From DASQFQ01 sp963805525 (GTDB lineage Bacteria > Actinomycetota > Thermoleophilia > Solirubrobacterales > Solirubrobacteraceae): a DNA stretch of 64,000 nt. Location: NCBI GenBank assembly GCA_963805525.1, contig CAWDUT010000004.1, positions 1 through 64,000 on the forward strand. The letters are read 5' to 3'. This document shows positions 59,567 to 64,000 of this stretch, in pieces. The notes under the pieces are model-generated. The model saw only the letters and a program-made list of their open reading frames with translations. It was not told the origin of the DNA and did not search any database. Position 1 is the first letter of the stretch, and each line of letters begins with the position of its first letter. The translations under genes were made by a program, and so were the position numbers.

Positions 59567-61122
59567 GCCGCCTCCTCCGTCCGTACGCCGGTCGCCAGCT
59601 CGGCGATCCGCTCCTCCGACAGGTCGTCGCGCTGGAGCTCGCCAGCGATCGCGCCGTCGCGCAGGACCAAGACGCGGTCGCACAGGTTGATGAGCTCCGG
59701 CAGGTAGGAGCTGATCAGCACGATGCCCCGCCCGTCCTGGGCGAGCGCGCCGAGCAGCTTGAACAGCTCCGCCTTGGTGCCGACGTCGATGCCGCGCGCG
59801 GGTTCGTCGAAGAACAGCACGCGCGCGTCGGTCTCCAGCCACTTCGCAACCACGACCTTCTGCTGGTTGCCGCCGGACAGCGTCTGCACGGGCGTGCGCA
59901 GCGACGGCGCCCGGATGTCGAGCTCGTCCGCCCGCTTCGAGGCCGTCTCGTGCTCGGCTCCGCGGTCGATCCAGGCGGGGCTGCCGGGCACGCTCGCCAG
60001 CGTGATGTTCGGCTCGATGCCGAGCTGCATCGCGAGGCCCTCGCCCTTGCGGTCCTCGGTGAGGTAGCCGATGCCGGCGTCGATCGCGTCTCGCGGCGAG
60101 CGGATCGTCAGCGCTTCCCCGTCGAGCTCGATCCGGCCGCCGTCGATCGGGTCGGCGCCGAACACCGCGCGCGCGAGCTCCGTCCGGCCCGCGCCCATGA
60201 TGCCCGCGAAGCCGAGGATCTCGCCCTCGTGGACCTCGAACGAGCAGTCCTGCAAGACGCCGCGGCGCGAGATGCCCTCGACGCGCAGGAGCACGTCGCC
60301 GACGTCGACGTCCTCCTTGGGATACAGGTTCTCGATCTCGCGTCCGACCATCAGGCGGACGATCTCGCGCTCGTCCATGTCGTCCTTCTCGAGCGTCTCG
60401 ACCACCTGGCCGTCGCGCATGACGGTGACGCGGTCGGCGATGCGCGTGATCTCGTCGAGCCGATGCGAGATGTAGAGGACGGCGATGCCGTCCTCGGTGA
60501 GGTCCCGGATGACGCCGAACAGGTCCTCGATCTCGCGCTCGGTGAGCGTTGCGGTCGGCTCGTCCATGATCACGACCTTCGCGTCGATGGCCAGCGCCTT
60601 GGCGATCTCGACCCGCTGCTGGGCGGCCACCGGCAGGCTCCCGGCCCGCCGCGACGGGTCCACGTCGAGCCCGACCCGCTCCAGCAGCTCGCGCGCCTGG
60701 CGGCGCTCCGAGCCGCGGGCGATCAGCCCCAGCCGCGACGTCTCGTGCCCCAGCACCAGGTTCTCGGCGATCGTGAGATGGGGAGCCAGCGCGAACTCCT
60801 GGTGGACCATCGCGATGCCGAGCTGCTGCGCATGCTTGGGCCCGTGGAAGGCGACGCGCTCGCCCTGCAGCTCGATCTCGCCCTCGTCCGCGCGCTCGGC
60901 CTGGGAGAGCAGCTTCATGAGCGTCGACTTGCCCGCGCCGTTCTCCCCGGCGATGGCGTGGACCTCACCGGGGCGGAAGTCGAGGTCGACGCCGTCGACC
61001 GCGGTCACCCCGGGGAAGCGCTTCGTCATCGCACGTAGCCGAACGACAACGTCTCCCGTCTGCTTGTCCCGTCCCGCCGCCTCCACCCCGAGGGGGCCAT
61101 ACCCGATCGCCTGCAGCCGCAT
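59563..61122 (-). CDS. Sugar ABC transporter ATP-binding protein (RbsA-type)
   Basis: 519 residues from ATG 61122; a shorter start at 61029 would cut into the first strand. Two fused ATPase domains: the first with GENGAGKST (about 59-67), a degenerate signature VAAQQRVEIAKAL and VVIMDEPTA, the second with GIMGAGRTEL, LSGGNQQKVVVAKWL and FFDEPARGID. This is the ribose/xylose/galactose importer layout. The order ATPase, permease, binding protein differs from the common binding-protein-first order. Confidence 0.94.
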   Translation of the reverse strand: MRLQAIGYGPLGVEAAGRDKQTGDVVVRLRAMTKRFPGVTAVDGVDLDFRPGEVHAIAGENGAGKSTLMKLLSQAERADEGEIELQGERVAFHGPKHAQQLGIAMVHQEFALAPHLTIAENLVLGHETSRLGLIARGSERRQARELLERVGLDVDPSRRAGSLPVAAQQRVEIAKALAIDAKVVIMDEPTATLTEREIEDLFGVIRDLTEDGIAVLYISHRLDEITRIADRVTVMRDGQVVETLEKDDMDEREIVRLMVGREIENLYPKEDVDVGDVLLRVEGISRRGVLQDCSFEVHEGEILGFAGIMGAGRTELARAVFGADPIDGGRIELDGEALTIRSPRDAIDAGIGYLTEDRKGEGLAMQLGIEPNITLASVPGSPAWIDRGAEHETASKRADELDIRAPSLRTPVQTLSGGNQQKVVVAKWLETDARVLFFDEPARGIDVGTKAELFKLLGALAQDGRGIVLISSYLPELINLCDRVLVLRDGAIAGELQRDDLSEERIAELATGVRTEEAA

Positions 61123-61219
61123 TCGTAGGATGCACCCAATGGGAGACCACCTGATCGTCCCGCACTCCGCCGTGCGGGGCTGCCCCGGATACAACCGCCA
61201 CGACGCTCCCTCGATCCTG

Positions 61220-61801
61220 ATGGACGGATCCTCGATCGCGCGCGACACCGAGCACGGCCGCACCGTCGCGGCGCTGCTGACCCGCCGCTACCGCACGCTC
61301 GGGGAGGCCATCGACGCGGGCGTCTTCGCGCTCGGCGCCGCGGGGCTGTCCAAGGGCATCCGCCGCCAGGCGCGCGCGGCCTGCGAGGACTACTTCTACG
61401 AGCGGCTCTCGCTCGTGCCGGACCTCGAGCTCGGCGGGCGCGAGGCGGTCGCGGACGGGCTCGAGCTGATGCCCGACGAGATGTACCGCGCGCTGGAGGA
61501 TCTCGTCGAGCTCGTCGTGGACGGCGAGTACGAGGAGCTCAGCGAGGCCTCCAAGCACCAGCTCGAAGTCGAGGACCTGCACCGTCGCATCGAGGTCGAT
61601 TGCCCGGAGGCGCTGGTGCTGCCGCCGCGCGAGGTCTACCGGGTCGAGGCGATCACCAAGTCCGACGAGCCGGACATGCCGGGCTGGGCCTTCTTCCTCG
61701 ACCTGTGGACCGAGACCGGCCCCGCGCGCCTGCACATCGAGGGCGAGCTCGACGAGTCGGGCGAGCGCTACACAACGACGCTCACGGACATCCTGCCCTA
61801 G
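61220..61801 (+). CDS. Hypothetical protein with DUF7668-like C-terminus
   Basis: 193 residues from ATG 61220; ATGs at 61130 and 61139 are in frame but would leave no upstream region for the divergent ABC operon. The first 110 residues are helical and acidic (VADGLELMPDEMYRALEDLV). The last 70 (DCPEALVLPPREVYRVEAIT, then WAFFLDLWTETGPARLHIEG) resemble a small conserved beta domain of unknown function, DUF7668-like. No catalytic motif visible. Confidence 0.7.
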   Translation: MDGSSIARDTEHGRTVAALLTRRYRTLGEAIDAGVFALGAAGLSKGIRRQARAACEDYFYERLSLVPDLELGGREAVADGLELMPDEMYRALEDLVELVVDGEYEELSEASKHQLEVEDLHRRIEVDCPEALVLPPREVYRVEAITKSDEPDMPGWAFFLDLWTETGPARLHIEGELDESGERYTTTLTDILP

Positions 61802-61819
61802 CCCTTAAACGCGGAAAGC

Positions 61820-61833
61820 CCACCCTTGGGTGG
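61820..61833. terminator. Short hairpin downstream of the 61220 gene
   Basis: CCACCC TT GGGTGG forms a six-base stem. On the minus strand it is followed by CTTT, so it may terminate a minus-strand transcript as well as the plus-strand gene ending 19 bases earlier. Confidence 0.45.
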
Positions 61834-61911
61834 ACTCTCGGCCATCAGAAGATCCGGCGGCTTACGCGGGAAGGGGACGTTCAGTAGAAGGTCTCGCCCT
61901 CAGGTTGCCAT

Positions 61912-61932
61912 CGCTGTCTGACCCAGACAGCG
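61912..61932. terminator. Perfect 9-bp hairpin at the end of the response regulator gene
   Basis: CGCTGTCTG and CAGACAGCG pair around ACC. It starts 14 bases beyond the stop of the minus-strand response regulator gene, in the position of an intrinsic terminator. No T-run follows. Confidence 0.6.
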
Positions 61933-61946
61933 TAGCGTGCGACTCG

Positions 61947-62593
61947 CTAGGAACCAGGGACGAGCCCGGATTCGTAGGCGAGCACCACCGCCTGCACGCG
62001 ATCGCGCAGGCCCAGCTTGGCCAGCAGGCGCGAGACGTGGGTCTTGATCGTCGTCTCCTCGACCGTGAGCAGCTCGGCGATCTCCGCGTTGGAGAGCCCC
62101 TGCGCGACCAGCTCGAGCACCTCCAGCTCGCGCGGCGTCAGCTCGCCGAGCGCCTCGGGCGCGCGCAGGCGCCGGCGACCGCCGCGGACCAGCTCGTCGA
62201 TCAGCCGCCGGGTCACCGTCGGCGCCAGCAGCGCCTCGCCCTGCGCGACCACCCGGATCGCCTCGGTGAGCTGGTCCGGCCCGACGTCCTTGAGGAGGAA
62301 GCCGCTCGCCCCGGCCGCGAGCGCGTCGTAGACGTACTCGTCGAGGTCGAAGGTGGTGAGGATCAGCACGCGCGCCGCGCCCGCGATCGCGCGCGTCGCC
62401 GCGATCCCGTCGAGCTCGGGCATCCGGACGTCCATCAGCACGACGTCCGGCTCGAGCCTTCGCGCGCGTGGATCGCCTGGCGGCCGGTGGCCGCCTCGCC
62501 GACGACCTCGATGTCGGGCTCGGTGTCGAGCACCATGCGGAAGCCGGTGCGGGCCAGCGCGTGGTCGTCCACGAGCAGGACCCGGATGCTCAC
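61947..62593 (-). pseudogene. NarL/LuxR-type response regulator broken by a frameshift
   Basis: From GTG 62593 the receiver begins SIRVLLVDDHALARTGFRMV and VVGEAATGRQAI, then goes out of frame near 62461-62467 in a CG-repeat tract and would stop soon after. Adding one base restores LEPDVVLMDVRMPELDG (phospho-acceptor Asp) and FLLKDVGPDQL, then the LuxR helix-turn-helix LTPRELEVLELVAQGLSNAE with TVEETTIKTHVSRLLAKLGL. Restored length would be about 215 residues, the family norm. Its GTG overlaps the kinase stop, so they form a two-component pair. Either a pseudogene or a sequence error. Confidence 0.85.
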
Positions 62594-63720
62594 GCCGCCA
62601 CCGGGATCCGCGCCCGCACGACGAAGCCGCGGCCGGCGACGGGGTGCGCGTCGAGCTCGCCGCCGTGGAGCCGCACGCGCTCGCGCATCCCTTCCAGGCC
62701 CTGGCCGGCGCCGCCTCCGTTGCCTGCCGCGCCGCCGCCCTCGTCGGCGACCTCGAGCACGAGGCTGTCGGGCTCGTAGCTGACGGTCACGTGCGTCGGC
62801 ACCAGCCCGGCGTGCTTGATCGTGTTGGTCAGCGCCTCCTGCACGATCCGGTAGGCGGAGCGGTCGATGCCGTCGCGCAGCTCGCGCCGCGGGCCCCGGA
62901 CCCGCAGGTCGACCTGCAGCCCGACCTCGCGCATCTCGTCGACGAGCGCGCCGAGGTCGTCGAGGCTCCGCTGCGGCGCCAGCTCGGCCGGGGCGCTGTC
63001 GTCACGCAGCACCCCGAGCGAGCGCCGGATCTCGGCGAGCGCGGTCTGGCCCGTCTCCTCGATCGCCACGAGCGCCTCGCGGACGCGCTCGCGGTCGTGG
63101 TCGAGGATGCGACGGGCGCCCTGCGCCTGCAGCACCATCAGCACCACGCCGTGGGCGACGACGTCGTGCAGCTCGCGCGCGATCCGCTGGCGCTCCTCGC
63201 TGGCCGCCGCGCGGGCGCGCTGGTCACGCTCGCGCTCGAGCGCCTCGCTGCGCAGCCGCCGCGCCCGGGCCGCGCGGCCGGCCAGCCACGGCGCGAGCCC
63301 GATCAGCCCGGCCGAGAAGACGAAGCTCTGCACGTCGACCGCATCGGACGCGAACACGCCCGCCCACATGCCGGCGACCCCGGCCAGCAGGCCGGCCGTC
63401 GCACGGCGATCCGGTGCGTAGGCGGCGAGCGAGTAGAAGGCGACCACGCCCGCCGCGAGCGCGCCGGCCAGCGGCGGGTCGCCGCTGAACAGCTCGCCGC
63501 CCAGCAGCCCCTGCAGCGGGCCGACGACCGCGTAGACGAGCACGACCTCGAGCGGCACGAGGCGCCGCCAGGCCAGCGGCAGGCTGATCGCCAGCCCCGC
63601 GACGAGGCTCGCCGCGCCGGCGCCCGGCTCCCCGCCCAGCACGATCTCCAGCTCGAGGACGACGGCGATCGCGAGCGCGATCAGCGCGTCCATGGGGTTG
63701 GTGCGGAGCCGGGCGAGCAT
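62590..63720 (-). CDS. Sensor histidine kinase (HisKA_3 family)
   Basis: 376 residues. About six N-terminal helices (to residue 150) form a membrane sensor with little outside sequence. SEERQRIARELHDVVAHGVV near residue 178 carries the phosphorylated histidine, and IVQEALTNTIKHA plus LEVADEGGGAAG and GLEGMRERVRLHGG form the ATPase domain. Its partner regulator (frameshifted) follows directly. The divergent ABC ATPase gene is a likely target, as in many such kinase-regulator-ABC sets. Confidence 0.93.
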   Translation of the reverse strand: MLARLRTNPMDALIALAIAVVLELEIVLGGEPGAGAASLVAGLAISLPLAWRRLVPLEVVLVYAVVGPLQGLLGGELFSGDPPLAGALAAGVVAFYSLAAYAPDRRATAGLLAGVAGMWAGVFASDAVDVQSFVFSAGLIGLAPWLAGRAARARRLRSEALERERDQRARAAASEERQRIARELHDVVAHGVVLMVLQAQGARRILDHDRERVREALVAIEETGQTALAEIRRSLGVLRDDSAPAELAPQRSLDDLGALVDEMREVGLQVDLRVRGPRRELRDGIDRSAYRIVQEALTNTIKHAGLVPTHVTVSYEPDSLVLEVADEGGGAAGNGGGAGQGLEGMRERVRLHGGELDAHPVAGRGFVVRARIPVAA

Positions 63721-63773
63721 GACCCCGAAGGTAACCGCCGACCGCCCGCGCGTCGTCCTCCTCAGGGCTACCC

Positions 63774-63804
63774 CGGATCCTCCTTCGCGCCGACGAAGGA
63801 TCCG
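63774..63804. promoter_or_regulatory. Imperfect inverted repeat upstream of the ABC gene
   Basis: CGGATCC TCCTTCG, a six-base spacer, then CGAAGGATCCG: the outer seven bases and inner four pair, with a bulge between. It lies 47 bases before GTG 63852 in the divergent region and could be an operator for the two-component system or another regulator. Confidence 0.4.
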
Positions 63805-63851
63805 CGCCGCCGACCGATCCTGGGCTTCGAACCAGCGATGAAGGAGCGGAC

Positions 63852-64000
63852 GTGACCACCCATGTGATCGAGACGGAGGCGCTGACCAAGCGCTACGGCG
63901 AGACGATCGTCGCCGTCGACGCGCTCGACCTGCGGGTGCGCCACGGCGAGGTCTACGGCTTCCTCGGGCCCAACGGCGCGGGCAAGACGACGACGCTGCG
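63852..64000 (+). CDS. ABC transporter ATP-binding protein, cut by the window end
   Basis: The first 49 codons are visible from GTG 63852, with AAGGAG upstream. They encode a standard ATPase start ending in Walker A (FLGPNGAGKTTTLR). The protein most resembles drug-export type ATPases (DrrA/CcmA). The rest, including Walker B and any permease partner, lies outside the window. Confidence 0.9.
   Translation, partial: MTTHVIETEALTKRYGETIVAVDALDLRVRHGEVYGFLGPNGAGKTTTL

Noticed and set aside
61861..61911. Minus-strand peptide reading WQPEGETFY before a stop, looking like a protein C-terminus
   Set aside because: It follows the response regulator stop directly in another frame, has no start codon or domain, and overlaps a hairpin. 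Probably chance.
1..64000. tRNA, rRNA, CRISPR, insertion sequence or phage genes
   Set aside because: I looked for cloverleaf-like repeats, regularly spaced repeats, transposase or integrase motifs (DDE, tyrosine recombinase) and phage structural proteins and found none. This was by eye only.

Overview
The window is very GC-rich DNA (roughly 70% or more, with G or C in almost every third codon position). It is densely packed, with many GTG starts and many 4-base ATGA/GTGA overlaps. The gene families point to a high-GC actinobacterium: a Ddn-type F420-dependent oxidoreductase, a SigK/RskA-like sigma/anti-sigma pair with fasciclin proteins, a SigJ/ECF41-type sigma factor, several large LuxR-ATPases, GH15 trehalase-like enzymes and an LtrA protein. 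My best guess is the Thermoleophilia (Solirubrobacterales); this is inferred from gene content only, because no rRNA or other marker is present. I saw no tRNA, rRNA, CRISPR array, insertion sequence, prophage or replication origin. Apart from decayed or truncated genes, no stretch longer than 300 bases lacks a gene.

Layout. 1-8.3 kb: secreted beta-propeller-like protein, GH15 enzyme, double GNAT acetyltransferase, NAD(P)-binding protein, aldose 1-epimerase, small membrane and stress-type proteins, potassium channel. 8.3-16.9 kb: a tightly coupled minus-strand operon for glucose-6-phosphate dehydrogenase, a second GH15 enzyme, a GMC oxidoreductase, NDH-2 and cytochrome bd (CydA, CydB). A divergent MalT-like LuxR regulator lies upstream. 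19.2-25.4 kb: frameshifted receiver protein, DUF7144 protein, glutamate decarboxylase, sedolisin, YrhK-like protein and ClC transporter, a combination that suggests acid tolerance. 25.4-29.7 kb: decayed SulP transporter, DUF1206 protein, PAP2 phosphatase, amine-oxidase-like flavoprotein, ASCH protein. 29.7-34.9 kb: second glucose-6-phosphate dehydrogenase, LysR regulator, two alpha/beta hydrolases and an SDR. 34.9-38.3 kb: ECF sigma/anti-sigma pair, two divergent fasciclin proteins, a glyoxalase-fold protein and a Ddn-like protein.

38.2-46.0 kb is a minus-strand catabolic cluster: APC permease, class III aminotransferase, DeoR regulator, Old-Yellow-Enzyme-type flavoprotein, and the pair homologous to the two halves of plant Tm-1. 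It has a near-consensus promoter and an AT-rich palindrome upstream. 46.1-55.5 kb carries a small coupled gene pair, LtrA, a second large LuxR-ATPase, a PEP mutase/ICL-family enzyme, a P-loop kinase-like protein, an alpha/beta hydrolase, an ECF41-like sigma factor lacking its C-terminal domain, and a thioredoxin-reductase-like protein. 55.5-61.1 kb holds an HD protein, a truncated aldo/keto reductase and an amidohydrolase, convergent with a ribose-type sugar ABC transporter. 61.2-64 kb has a hypothetical protein, a frameshifted LuxR response regulator, its histidine kinase, and the start of an ABC ATPase that runs off the end.

Two themes stand out. First, short DNA boxes recur at almost fixed distances from start codons (near 7.6, 16.9 and 26.2 kb, and near 47.2 and 53.6 kb), suggesting shared regulation. 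Second, several genes are broken by single-base indels or truncations, so either local gene decay or base-level assembly error should be considered.
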